The notes under the pieces: model-generated
Seen by the model: only the letters and a program-made list of their open reading frames with translations
Database searches by the model: none
What the model was told of the DNA's origin: nothing
Source: JAGPUQ01 sp041594335
GTDB taxonomy: Bacteria; Pseudomonadota; Gammaproteobacteria; Pseudomonadales; Porticoccaceae
Direction: 5' to 3'
NCBI GenBank assembly: GCA_041594335.1
Contig: JBFHML010000001.1
Location: forward strand, 53,700 to 117,699
DNA length: 64,000 nucleotides
Program-made: the position numbers and the translations under genes
Shown here: positions 15,403 through 24,261 of the stretch, one piece after another
Layout of the letters: each line of letters opens with the position of its first letter
Position numbering within the stretch: the first letter of the stretch is position 1

Positions 15403-15693
15403 TCACTGCTCCAGGGAGGCGTTAACGCGCTCCCGCAACTCCTTGCCCGGTTTGAAATGCGGCACCCACTTGCCGGGAAGCTCCACGGCGGTACCGGTTT
15501 TGGGGTTGCGCCCCGTCCTCGGGGCGCGATAGTGCAGGCAAAAACTCCCAAACCCGCGGATCTCAATACGCCGATTCTGGATCAGCGCCCGCGCCATCTC
15601 CTCCATGATCATCTTGACCGCCATCTCCACATCCTTGGGCGACAGCTGATCCTGGCGCGCGGCGATGCGCTCGATCAGTTCGGATTTGGTCAC
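15403..15693 (-). CDS. ihfB: Integration host factor beta subunit
   Basis: 96 residues, DNABII family. With IhfA it bends DNA sharply at specific sites. The beta-arm signature appears as IEIRGFGSFCLHYRAPRTGRNPKTG, with the intercalating proline in the arm (GRNPKTG). N-terminus MTKSELIERIA is typical of IhfB. It starts with GTG 4-5 nt after a strong GGGGGAGG. It follows rpsA, the conserved rpsA-ihfB pair. Confidence 0.96.
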   Translation of the reverse strand: MTKSELIERIAARQDQLSPKDVEMAVKMIMEEMARALIQNRRIEIRGFGSFCLHYRAPRTGRNPKTGTAVELPGKWVPHFKPGKELRERVNASLEQ

Positions 15694-15724
15694 GGAGCCT
15701 CCCCCTTACCAGCTGCTACACCAC

Positions 15725-17407
15725 TCAGCGGTCCGCGCTATCCATTTGCGCGCGGATCAGATCACCAATCGTGGTGTTGGGAACTGTCTCGGCCTCCTGC
15801 CGTTTGTGCGCCTTCACGGAAGCCCGCTCTTCACTGGCCTCCTTAGCCTTGATGGACAGATTAATCACTCGATTCTTGCGATCGACGTTGATTACCTGAG
15901 CCTCGACTTCGTCGCCGATCTTGAGCGCATTACGCGCATCTTCCACGCGATCGCGGGCAATCTCTGATGCCTTCAACTGCGCTTCAATGTCGTCGCCAAG
16001 ATCAATGACAGCGCCCTTCGCATCCACGTCGCGGACTATACCCTTGACGATGCTGCCCTTGTCATTGCGCGCCACATAGTTCGAGAAGGGGTCGTCGGCC
16101 AGCTGTTTGATCCCCAGAGAGATCCGCTCCCGCTCGGGGTCAATAGCCAGAATGACGGTCTCGATCTCTTCGCCTTTGTGGTAATTCCGGATCGCTTCTT
16201 CTCCGGGCTGATGCCAGGAGATATCGGACAGGTGCACGAGACCATCGATCCCACCTTCCAGACCAATGAAGACCCCGAAATCGGTAATCGATTTGATGGT
16301 GCCTTTAATGACTTCGTTCTTGGCATGCTGTGTGCCGAACTCTTCCCACGGATTGGGCAAGCACTGCTTCATGCCCAGCGAAATACGCCGCCGCTCCTCG
16401 TCGATATCGAGAATCATCACCTCGACGCGATCACCAATCTGCACGACCTTGGAGGGATGGATGTTCTTGTTGGTCCAGTCCATCTCAGACACGTGCACCA
16501 GCCCTTCGACACCGGGCTCGAGTTCGGCGAAGCAGCCGTAATCGGTGAGGTTGGTAACCGTCGCGGGCACTCGGGTATTGCGCGGGTAGCGGGCGACGAT
16601 ATCACTCCAGGGATCTTCGCCCAGCTGTTTGAGTCCGAGCGAAACTCGGTTGCGCTCGCGATCAAATTTGAGCACCTTGACTTCGATTTCGTCGCCGACT
16701 TCCACCACTTCACTGGGGTGTTTGACACGCTTCCAGGACATGTCGGTGATGTGCAGCAAGCCGTCGATACCGCCCAAGTCGACGAAGGCACCATAATCGG
16801 TAAGGTTCTTGACGATGCCTTTGCGCACCATGCCCTCTTCGAGGGTGCGCAGCAATTCCTCGCGCTCCGCGCTATTGGCCGCTTCCATTACCGCGCGGCG
16901 TGAAACCACCACGTTATTGCGCTTCTGATCAAGCTTGATGATTTTGAACTCGAGCGGCTTATCCTCGAGATGCGCCGTTTCGCGAACGGGCCTCACATCC
17001 ACCAGAGAGCCGGGCAAAAAGGCGCGCACCCCATCGAGATCTACGGTGAAGCCGCCCTTAACTTTACCGCTGATGGTCCCGGTCACTGTCTCGCCATCAT
17101 CGAATGCGGACTCAAGCACCATCCAAGACTCTGCACGTCGCGCTTTCTCGCGCGACAGGCGGGTCGCACCGAATCCATCCTCCACCGCTTCCAGTGCCAC
17201 CTGAACTTCGTCGCCGATGGCCACGGTCGGCTGGCCGTTCTCATCGATGAACTGACTCAGCGGAATGACGCCTTCGGATTTCAAACCAGCGTGAACCGTG
17301 ACCCAGTCCTTGTCGATGTCGATGACCACCCCGGTGACGATGGTGCCCGGCACCATCTCGACAGTCTTCAGGCTTTCTTCAAATAGTTGGGCAAAACTTT
17401 CGCTCAT
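15725..17407 (-). CDS. rpsA: 30S ribosomal protein S1
   Basis: 560 residues with six S1 RNA-binding repeats, the gammaproteobacterial length. S1 brings mRNA to the 30S subunit. Repeats can be followed by recurring GxVxxxxDFGxFVxLxGxxGLxHxSxxSW-type patterns, for example NLTDYGAFVDLGGIDGLLHITDMSW and ITDFGVFIGLEGGIDGLVHLSDISW in outline. The ATG at 17407 begins the conserved MSESFAQLFEESL; an in-frame GTG further upstream is unlikely. A 148-nt leader with hairpins separates it from cmk. Confidence 0.97.
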   Translation of the reverse strand: MSESFAQLFEESLKTVEMVPGTIVTGVVIDIDKDWVTVHAGLKSEGVIPLSQFIDENGQPTVAIGDEVQVALEAVEDGFGATRLSREKARRAESWMVLESAFDDGETVTGTISGKVKGGFTVDLDGVRAFLPGSLVDVRPVRETAHLEDKPLEFKIIKLDQKRNNVVVSRRAVMEAANSAEREELLRTLEEGMVRKGIVKNLTDYGAFVDLGGIDGLLHITDMSWKRVKHPSEVVEVGDEIEVKVLKFDRERNRVSLGLKQLGEDPWSDIVARYPRNTRVPATVTNLTDYGCFAELEPGVEGLVHVSEMDWTNKNIHPSKVVQIGDRVEVMILDIDEERRRISLGMKQCLPNPWEEFGTQHAKNEVIKGTIKSITDFGVFIGLEGGIDGLVHLSDISWHQPGEEAIRNYHKGEEIETVILAIDPERERISLGIKQLADDPFSNYVARNDKGSIVKGIVRDVDAKGAVIDLGDDIEAQLKASEIARDRVEDARNALKIGDEVEAQVINVDRKNRVINLSIKAKEASEERASVKAHKRQEAETVPNTTIGDLIRAQMDSADR

Positions 17408-17555
17408 TGCGTAGGCTACTCTTGTGATGCGCTTGCGCGCCAACCCCTGGCCAGCTCCGGGGGCCGTCTGTCGTCGTCCCGACCGCGTGATCCCAGGCTG
17501 GAATCATCACGCCGTCGGCCTGGTAAAACCCCGATGGGGCGCATCGCCGAATCGC
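17408..17555 (-). promoter_or_regulatory. rpsA mRNA leader with hairpins (possible S1 autoregulation site)
   Basis: Read on the minus strand, a short CCCC-ATC-GGGG stem followed by TTTT (17525-17539) comes first, resembling a weak attenuator after cmk. A larger stem-loop follows: GCGTGAT/ATCACGC (17485-17512) enclosing CCAG/CTGG. In enterobacteria the rpsA leader folds into stem-loops through which S1 represses its own translation; a similar role here is inferred. Confidence 0.4.
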
Positions 17556-18245
17556 TCAGCGCTGCAACCGTTGTCGCGCCTCCGTCAGAAGAGCGGTGAC
17601 AACTTCATCGATTGCGCGCCCGGTGGAATCGAAGATCAACGCGTCTTCAGCCGGACACAACGGCGCGACTGGGCGGTTACGATCCCGCTCGTCGCGCGCG
17701 TTCACAGCCTCGATCAACGTCGCTAGAGTAGCAGCCACCCCTTTTTCAATCAACTGCTTATGGCGCCTGCGCGCACGCTCTTCCGGGCTCGCGGTAAGGA
17801 AAACCTTGAACGCGGCCGCAGGAAACACCACGGTTCCCATGTCGCGGCCATCGGCGACTAGACCAGGAGGGCGAACAAAGGCCTGCTGGCGGCGCAGCAA
17901 CGCCGCTCGAACTTCCGGGAGCGCCGCAATCCGAGACGCTTGCGTACCCGTTTCCTCGGCACGTACCTGAACCGTAACGTCTTCCCCTTCCAAGATGACG
18001 CGTGGCTCACTGCCATCTTCGGTCATCGCAAAGTCAACATCCATGTGGGCTGCCAGTACCGCCAGTGCAGCAATGTTGTCTGCGGCGACTTGGTGACGCG
18101 CAGCGGCCACGGCCAGGGACCGGTATAACGCCCCGCTATCCAGGTAGTGATACCCGAGGGCGGCGGCGAGCATACGCCCTATGGTGCCCTTGCCAGCACC
18201 GCTGGGTCCGTCCAGGGTAATGACCGGCGTGCCCTCCACAGTCAC
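17556..18245 (-). CDS. cmk: Cytidylate kinase
   Basis: 229 residues. It phosphorylates CMP and dCMP. The P-loop is LDGPSGAGKGT at residues 11-21, followed by YHYLDSGALYR and the lid-like RARRRHKQL with DxxDxxR residues (ARDERDRNRP). It starts by GTGA overlap with the aroA stop, indicating translational coupling with the upstream fusion gene. Confidence 0.96.
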   Translation of the reverse strand: MTVEGTPVITLDGPSGAGKGTIGRMLAAALGYHYLDSGALYRSLAVAAARHQVAADNIAALAVLAAHMDVDFAMTEDGSEPRVILEGEDVTVQVRAEETGTQASRIAALPEVRAALLRRQQAFVRPPGLVADGRDMGTVVFPAAAFKVFLTASPEERARRRHKQLIEKGVAATLATLIEAVNARDERDRNRPVAPLCPAEDALIFDSTGRAIDEVVTALLTEARQRLQR

Positions 18246-20479
18246 TCTTGATTCTCCGCAACGGCCAGCCCCAGACTGCGTGCCAATGCCGGAAAATTAG
18301 GGAAGGAAGTAGCTACGTTACTGCAATCACGGATCTGGATCTCTCCCGCAGCGCGCAGCCCTGCGACGGCAAAAGCCATGGCAATACGGTGGTCCCCTCG
18401 ACTCTCAACCACCCCGGACTCAATCGTTCCCCCTTGAATTCGCATGCCGTCTGGCGTGGCCTCGGCCCGAATACCCAGCGTGACCAGACCATCCGCCATC
18501 GCCTGCAGTCGATCACTCTCTTTGACCCTCAACTCTTCGGCGCCACTGAGCACGGTTTCCCCCTGCGCGCAGGCCGCTGCGATAAAGAGCGCGGGAAACT
18601 CATCGATGGCGTTAGCAACCAGATGCCGGGGAATCTCGATGCCACGCAGCGGCGCATAGCGAACACGGATATCCGCCACCGGCTCCCCACCGACCTCGTT
18701 AGCGCCCTCTAGCTCGATATCGGCCCCCATCGCGCGCAGGATGTGAATCACACCATCTCGCGTGGGATTAATCCCGACGCCGCGCAACAACAGATTCGAA
18801 CCGGGCGCGATACTGGCGCCGACGAGGAAAAAAGCCGCGGAAGAAATGTCCCCGGGCACGCGCAGGTCGCAGGCTCTCAAACTGCCGCCGCCCACAATAG
18901 AAATGCGGCTCCCTTCGCGCTGCACGGGGTAGCCAAACCCGTGCAACATGCGCTCGGTATGGTCCCGCGTCGGCGCCGGCTCACGGAGTATCGTTTCGCC
19001 CCGGGCGCGCAGCCCCGCGAGCAACAAAGCCGATTTCACCTGGGCACTGGCAACAGGAATCTCATATTGAATGCCCTCCAACGCGTGGCCACCGGCAATC
19101 CGCAGCGGCGGCGTGCCCGTTGCGCTGGCGGCGATGCTGGCCCCCATCGCCGTCAACGGCTCTGTCACCCGCCGCATCGGCCGCCGCGACAGCGATTCGT
19201 CCCCAGTCAGGGTGACATCGAACGGCTGCCCGGCTAACAGCCCGGTGAGCAAACGCATGGAGGTACCGGAATTACCCAGGTATAACGGCCCAGAAGGCCG
19301 CTTCAGCCCGCTCATACCCACCCCATGGATGACCAACGCGCCATGGTCTGGGCCTTCGATGATCACTCCCATATCACGGAAGGCCTGCAAGGTCGCCAAA
19401 CTGTCCTCGCCCTCGAGAAACCCGAGCACACGGGTCACACCCTCGGCCAGGGAGCCGAGCATGATCGCCCGGTGGGAAATGGACTTGTCCCCGGGGATCC
19501 GCGCCTCTCCGACCAGGCGACCGCCCGGAGCCACACAATATCGACTGCGCCGCGCTGGCTTACTCATATAGGGTTTACTCTCCTGTATCACCTCGAAATG
19601 CCGCCGTGCCGCCTGCGCCCGAGTAAAGACACCGGTAAGCTGCTCTCCGTTCCCTGCATCTATGGCACTGCGCAGCCTGGAGAGCTGATCGCCAAAATGA
19701 TCCACCGCAGCGAGCAACGCCTCGCGATTGGCCAAGGCAATGTCGCGCCACATGGCCGGATCGGAGCCCGCGATACGAGTGAAGTCGCGAAAGCCACCGG
19801 CGGCGTAACGGAAGATTTCGCGGCTTTGTTCCAATTCAGCAAGCGCCTCGACCAAGCCGAAGGCCAGCAGGTGCGGCAAGTGGCTGGTCGCCGCGAGGAC
19901 ACGGTCATGGGTTCCGGGATCCATCTCGCTGACCCGAGCGCCGATGCACGACCATAACGACCGCACCAGCGCCAGGTGCTCGCTCCCGGTCTCGGCCAAA
20001 GGCGTGAGAATAACTTCGTGGTGATCATACAGATCCCCCCGCGCTGCACCCACGCCACTCTTTTCAGAGCCCGCAATGGGATGACCGGGCACCAGCTGTG
20101 GCGGCACCACACCATAGATCCGACGCGCCGCGGCGACCACCGAACCCTTGACGCTGGCGACATCGGTGATGGTCACACCCGGGGCCGCGTGATCGCGAAC
20201 CTGTGCAAGGATTGGCGGGAGGCTCAGCGTAGGGACACAAATGACCACCAAATCCCCCGGCGCCAGTTCACCCAGTGCCTCGGGAAGACCCGACACGGCG
20301 CGATCGACGATGCCCTCGCGCAACGCGATTGCCAATGTATCTGGGCTGCGTGAACAACCGATGATCTCGCCAAACAGGCCGCCGCGACGGGCCGCCAGCG
20401 CCAGACTGCCGCCCATCAAACCCAAACCGACGATCAACAAACGTGCGCCGAGCACCGGCTCAGCCCCCTTCTTGACCAC
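18242..20479 (-). CDS. Bifunctional prephenate dehydrogenase / EPSP synthase (TyrA-AroA fusion)
   Basis: 745 residues. Residues 1-300 form a TyrA-type dehydrogenase: Rossmann loop IVGLGLMGGSLA, conserved histidine in GHPIAGSEKSGVGAA, and ATSHLPHLLAF. Residues 305-745 form AroA: GDKSISHRAIML, LYLGNSGTSMRLLTG, DESLSRRPM, and catalytic TRDHTERML. The enzyme thus makes both 5-enolpyruvylshikimate-3-phosphate and 4-hydroxyphenylpyruvate. The same fusion occurs in Pseudomonas and relatives. An AGGAG and an ATG remain at the domain junction (19567-19584), so a separate AroA product is conceivable. It starts with GTG just after pheA. The hisC gene that precedes it in Pseudomonas is absent. Confidence 0.95.
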   Translation of the reverse strand: MVKKGAEPVLGARLLIVGLGLMGGSLALAARRGGLFGEIIGCSRSPDTLAIALREGIVDRAVSGLPEALGELAPGDLVVICVPTLSLPPILAQVRDHAAPGVTITDVASVKGSVVAAARRIYGVVPPQLVPGHPIAGSEKSGVGAARGDLYDHHEVILTPLAETGSEHLALVRSLWSCIGARVSEMDPGTHDRVLAATSHLPHLLAFGLVEALAELEQSREIFRYAAGGFRDFTRIAGSDPAMWRDIALANREALLAAVDHFGDQLSRLRSAIDAGNGEQLTGVFTRAQAARRHFEVIQESKPYMSKPARRSRYCVAPGGRLVGEARIPGDKSISHRAIMLGSLAEGVTRVLGFLEGEDSLATLQAFRDMGVIIEGPDHGALVIHGVGMSGLKRPSGPLYLGNSGTSMRLLTGLLAGQPFDVTLTGDESLSRRPMRRVTEPLTAMGASIAASATGTPPLRIAGGHALEGIQYEIPVASAQVKSALLLAGLRARGETILREPAPTRDHTERMLHGFGYPVQREGSRISIVGGGSLRACDLRVPGDISSAAFFLVGASIAPGSNLLLRGVGINPTRDGVIHILRAMGADIELEGANEVGGEPVADIRVRYAPLRGIEIPRHLVANAIDEFPALFIAAACAQGETVLSGAEELRVKESDRLQAMADGLVTLGIRAEATPDGMRIQGGTIESGVVESRGDHRIAMAFAVAGLRAAGEIQIRDCSNVATSFPNFPALARSLGLAVAENQE
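19565..19584 (-). promoter_or_regulatory. Internal ribosome site and ATG at the TyrA-AroA junction
   Basis: Minus-strand AGGAG (19580-19584), a 12-nt spacer, then ATG (19565-19567) in frame at codon 305, exactly where a standalone AroA would begin (MSKPARRSRYCVAPGG). The spacing is long for efficient initiation. Confidence 0.4.
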
Positions 20480-20482
20480 GGC

Positions 20483-21583
20483 CTAGAGCACCGCGCGCGG
20501 ATAGGAACCCAACACCCGCAGATCCACCACCTGCGGGGCGATCTCGTCTAGGGTATTGCGAACCTTCGGATCGTCCCGATGCCCAGCGAAATCGATGAAG
20601 AAGACATAGCTCCACCGTCGCGTTCGGGACGGGCGAGTCTCGATCCGTGTCAAGTCGAGACCCTGGCGTTGAAATGGCGCTAACAGGTGATATAGGGCGC
20701 CGGGTTCATTGCGCACAGACACCATGATGGACGTCTTGTCATCCCCGCTGGGCGGAACATTCTCCCGGCCGATGATCAAAAAGCGCGTGGTGTTATCAGG
20801 CTGGTCCTCGATGTTGCTGTGTAGGCGGCTCAACCCATACAGGGATTCGGCCATCGCCCCGGCGATGGCCGCTGAACTCCACTCGCCGGACACCCGGCGG
20901 GCGGCCTCGGCATTGCTATTGAGCGTAATGCGCTCGGCACGCGGCAAATGGGCATCGAGCCACTTGCGGCACTGCGCCAACGACTGCGGGTGGGAATACA
21001 CACGACTGATGGCATCCGGGCGCGTGTTCGGCCCAATTAACAAATGGTGATGTATACGCAACTCTACCTCACCACAAATTTGCAGACTGGACTCGATAAA
21101 GCTATCCAGCGTGTGGTTGACGACGCCCTCGGTGGAGTTTTCCACCGGCACCACACCATAATCGACCGCCCCCGCAGCAACCTCGCGGAAAACCTCATCA
21201 ATCGCCGGCAGCGGAACTACCCGGGCAGAATCACCAAAATGTTTCACCGCGGCAGCCTGAGTAAAGGTTCCCTCCGGCCCCAAAAACGCCACCTGAATCG
21301 GTTGCTCCAACGCCAGGCAGGCCGACATGATCTCGCGGAACAGCCGTGCCATCTCCTCTCCGGACAACGGGCCCGGGTTGCGCTCCTTGACCGCTCGCAG
21401 CACCTGCGCCTCTCGCTCGGGGCGATAGAAGTGCGTATCGCCCCGCGCGGTCTTGACGGCGGCCACCTCCTGAGCAGCCCGGGCGCGCTCGCTCAGCAAA
21501 TCGAGCAATTGCTGATCCAAGGCGTCGATACGACGACGCAACGCCGTCAGCTCGTCGTCCCCGTTGTCCGCTGCGGTGCCCAC
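20483..21583 (-). CDS. pheA: Bifunctional chorismate mutase / prephenate dehydratase (P-protein)
   Basis: 366 residues from the GTG at 21583, chosen because GGAGG lies 6 nt before it. The N-terminal AroQ chorismate mutase domain (residues about 8-95, with LRRRIDALDQQLLDLLSERA) is followed by prephenate dehydratase (FLGPEGTFTQAA; VVPVENSTEGVVNHTLD; threonine-phenylalanine-arginine motif seen as NTTRFLII). A C-terminal ACT domain binds phenylalanine for feedback control (NEPGALYHLLAPF; ESRPSRT-like TRIETRPSRTRRWSY). It starts 1 nt after gyrA; serC, which usually separates them, is missing. Confidence 0.95.
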   Translation of the reverse strand: MGTAADNGDDELTALRRRIDALDQQLLDLLSERARAAQEVAAVKTARGDTHFYRPEREAQVLRAVKERNPGPLSGEEMARLFREIMSACLALEQPIQVAFLGPEGTFTQAAAVKHFGDSARVVPLPAIDEVFREVAAGAVDYGVVPVENSTEGVVNHTLDSFIESSLQICGEVELRIHHHLLIGPNTRPDAISRVYSHPQSLAQCRKWLDAHLPRAERITLNSNAEAARRVSGEWSSAAIAGAMAESLYGLSRLHSNIEDQPDNTTRFLIIGRENVPPSGDDKTSIMVSVRNEPGALYHLLAPFQRQGLDLTRIETRPSRTRRWSYVFFIDFAGHRDDPKVRNTLDEIAPQVVDLRVLGSYPRAVL

Positions 21584-21584
21584 G

Positions 21585-24134
21585 TCAATCCTCCGCCTGC
21601 TCGCCAGCGTCACTCACCACGGCAACCCCGACCAGATGCTCGCCATCGCGCACCCGGATCAACCGCACGCCTTGGGTATTACGCCCGAGCACTGAAATTT
21701 CCCCGACCCGGGTCCTCACCAAAGTCCCCTGATCCGAAATCAGCATAATTTCGTCGCCGACGCCTACCTGAACGGCGCCGACCAAAGCCCCATTGCGCTC
21801 GGAAGTCTGCATGGCAATCACGCCCTGCCCGCCGCGACGGTGGACCGGGAATTCGTCAAGCCCGGTACGCTTGCCGTACCCGTTTGCACTGATGCTGAGA
21901 ACCTGTCGCCCCGGCTCGGGGATGATCAAGGCAATCATGCGCTCTCCCTCCGGGAAGCGCATGCCGCGCACGCCGCGGGCGGAGCGGCCCATCGCCCGGA
22001 CATCGCCCTCGTGGAAGCGGACGGCCTTTCCGGCACTCGAGAACAGCATCACATCCTGATCGCCATTGGTGATCGCCGTACCGATCAAACTGTCCCCGGG
22101 CTCCAACTCTAGCGCGCGCAAACCCACGCTGCGCGGACGCGAAAAAGCTTCAAGCGAGACTTTTTTGATGGTCCCGCCAGCAGTCGCCATAAAGACATAG
22201 TGGTCTGCCCGATACTCGTTGACCGGCAGCACCGCCGTCACCCGCTCTCCTTCCTCAAGCGGCAATAGATTGACCAGCGGCCGACCCCGGGCACCGCGGC
22301 TGGCGAGCGGTATTTGATACGTTTTCAGCCAATACACTTTTCCTACGCTGGTAAAACACAGCACCGTGGCGTGGGTATTGGCGACCAACAAGCGCTCGAC
22401 GAAATCCTCCTCCTTGACCGCCGTCGCTGACCGACCGGTTCCACCGCGCCGCTGCGCCTGGTAGTCGACCAGCGCTTGGCTCTTGGCGTAACCGGCGTGC
22501 GAAATGGTGACCACCCGCTCCTCTTCTGGGATCAGATCCTCAGCGGTCAGATCGAGCTGGGAGGCCAGAATCTCGGTTCGCCGTGGATCGCCGAAATCCC
22601 GACCCACTTCTTCGAGCTCTTCACGAATGACGACCTTGAGTCGCTCAGGATTCTCGAGGATTTCCAGATAACCGCGAATCTCCTCCAACTTTTCACGATA
22701 TTCCTCGAGCAGCTTGGCATGCTCCATCCCCGTCAGCCGGTGCAGGCGCAGCTCAAGAATCGCTCGTGCCTGTGCCTCGGACAGGTGGTAGCCGTCGTCG
22801 CGCAAACCGCACGTCGAATCCACCCCCTCGGGGCGACTGGCTTCGTGACCGGCGGCGCTCAAGAAAGGCATCACTGCGGCGGGCTCCCAAGCCTGAGCCA
22901 ACAGCGCGGCGCGAGCCTCGGCCGGACTCGCCGATGCCTTGATCAACTCGATCACCGGATCGATGTTGGCAATCGCCACCGCCAACCCTTCCAGCACATG
23001 ACCGCGCTCCCGGGCTTGACGCAGGAGGTACAGGGTGCGCCTGGTGACCACCTCCCGGCGATGGCGGAGGAATGCCTCCAAAAGCTCCTTGAGATTGAGA
23101 ATCTTGGGCTCACCGTCAACCAGGGTGACGATATTGATGCCGAACACGGTTTCGAGCTGCGTCTGCGCATAGAGCTGGTTGAGCAGCACTTCGCCAACCT
23201 CGCCACGCTTGAGCTCAATGACCACCCGCAGGCCGTCCTTGTCGGATTCGTCGCGCAATTCCGCGACGCCCTCGATCTTTCGCTCCTTCACCAGATCGGC
23301 GATGCGCTCAATCAAACGCGTTTTCTGTAACTGGTAGGGAATTTCGGTGATCACGATCTGCTCGCGATCGCCGCGCTCCATCGGCTCCACCCGGGCCCGG
23401 CCGCGCACCAAGATGCGTCCGCGGCCGGTGCGATAGGCTTGGACGATGCCCGCGCGGCCATTGATGATGCCCGCAGTCGGGAAGTCCGGTCCCGGGACCA
23501 ATTCAATCAACTCATCGACCCCGATCTCTGGGTCATCGAGCAGCGCCAAACAGGCAGCGACCACTTCGCAAAGGTTATGCGGCGGAATATTGGTGGCCAT
23601 CCCCACGGCGATCCCCGATGAGCCGTTGACCAGCAGATTGGGGATCCGGGTTGGGAGTACCGCCGGGATCTGCTCGGTTTCATCGTAGTTGGGAACGAAA
23701 TCAACCGTATCCTGGCCTAGGTCGGCAAGCAGCGCATGCGCAATCTTGGCCATGCGGATCTCGGTATACCGCATGGCCGCTGGTGCGTCACCGTCGATGG
23801 AGCCGAAGTTGCCCTGCCCATCGACTAGGGGATAGCGCAGCGAAAAAGGCTGTGCCATGCGCACTATGGTGTCGTACACGGCGGAATCCCCGTGGGGATG
23901 GTATTTACCGATCACGTCGCCGACCACCCGAGCCGACTTCTTGTAGGGGCGATTCCAGTCGTTATTCAGCTCGCTCATCGCATACAGCACCCGGCGATGA
24001 ACGGGTTTGAGCCCGTCGCGGACGTCCGGCAGAGCGCGCCCCACGATCACGCTCATGGCGTAATCCAGGTAAGACTTGCGCAACTCGTCCTCGATATTGA
24101 CGGGAAAGATTTCTCTGGCGATCAACTCACCCAT
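21585..24134 (-). CDS. gyrA: DNA gyrase subunit A
   Basis: 849 residues. With GyrB it introduces negative supercoils. The catalytic tyrosine is in AAMRYTEIRM (residue 123). The quinolone-resistance region reads HPHGDSAVYDTIVRMAQPF with the wild-type serine 84 and aspartate 88, so no classical resistance substitution is present. The C-terminal beta-pinwheel holds the GyrA box QRRGGTG. The long coiled-coil arm segment LTGMEHAKLLEEYREKLEEI is intact. It is transcribed from an extended -10 promoter and heads the aromatic/cmk/rpsA gene run. Confidence 0.98.
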   Translation of the reverse strand: MGELIAREIFPVNIEDELRKSYLDYAMSVIVGRALPDVRDGLKPVHRRVLYAMSELNNDWNRPYKKSARVVGDVIGKYHPHGDSAVYDTIVRMAQPFSLRYPLVDGQGNFGSIDGDAPAAMRYTEIRMAKIAHALLADLGQDTVDFVPNYDETEQIPAVLPTRIPNLLVNGSSGIAVGMATNIPPHNLCEVVAACLALLDDPEIGVDELIELVPGPDFPTAGIINGRAGIVQAYRTGRGRILVRGRARVEPMERGDREQIVITEIPYQLQKTRLIERIADLVKERKIEGVAELRDESDKDGLRVVIELKRGEVGEVLLNQLYAQTQLETVFGINIVTLVDGEPKILNLKELLEAFLRHRREVVTRRTLYLLRQARERGHVLEGLAVAIANIDPVIELIKASASPAEARAALLAQAWEPAAVMPFLSAAGHEASRPEGVDSTCGLRDDGYHLSEAQARAILELRLHRLTGMEHAKLLEEYREKLEEIRGYLEILENPERLKVVIREELEEVGRDFGDPRRTEILASQLDLTAEDLIPEEERVVTISHAGYAKSQALVDYQAQRRGGTGRSATAVKEEDFVERLLVANTHATVLCFTSVGKVYWLKTYQIPLASRGARGRPLVNLLPLEEGERVTAVLPVNEYRADHYVFMATAGGTIKKVSLEAFSRPRSVGLRALELEPGDSLIGTAITNGDQDVMLFSSAGKAVRFHEGDVRAMGRSARGVRGMRFPEGERMIALIIPEPGRQVLSISANGYGKRTGLDEFPVHRRGGQGVIAMQTSERNGALVGAVQVGVGDEIMLISDQGTLVRTRVGEISVLGRNTQGVRLIRVRDGEHLVGVAVVSDAGEQAED

Positions 24135-24213
24135 GGGGGTATCACTTCATCCGGTTTGGCGGAGCCGCAGGGATGGCCCAGAAGGGCCGCCGGCGCACTA
24201 AAAAAGGCGCCGC

Positions 24214-24222
24214 ATTGTAGCA
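24214..24222 (-). promoter_or_regulatory. Extended -10 promoter of gyrA
   Basis: Minus-strand TGCTACAAT, that is TGn followed by TACAAT, about 80 nt upstream of the gyrA ATG. No good -35 is present. It lies back to back with the mtaD -10, within about 40 nt. Confidence 0.5.
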
Positions 24223-24247
24223 TAGGCGCCCCTGCCTCCGGCCGCGT

Positions 24248-24253
24248 TATACT
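24248..24253 (+). promoter_or_regulatory. -10 element of mtaD, predicting a leaderless transcript
   Basis: TATACT ends 8 nt before the mtaD ATG at 24262. Transcription would begin within about 2 nt of the start codon. No ribosome site is present between the -10 and the ATG, which is consistent. Confidence 0.5.
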
Positions 24254-24261
24254 GCGCCGCC

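Noticed and set aside
22476..23330. Plus-strand frame of 284 codons inside gyrA
   Set aside because: Antisense to the conserved gyrase core; no ribosome site and no recognisable motif.
21585..24134. Quinolone-resistance substitutions in GyrA
   Set aside because: The determining positions are the wild-type serine and aspartate (HPHGDSAVYD).
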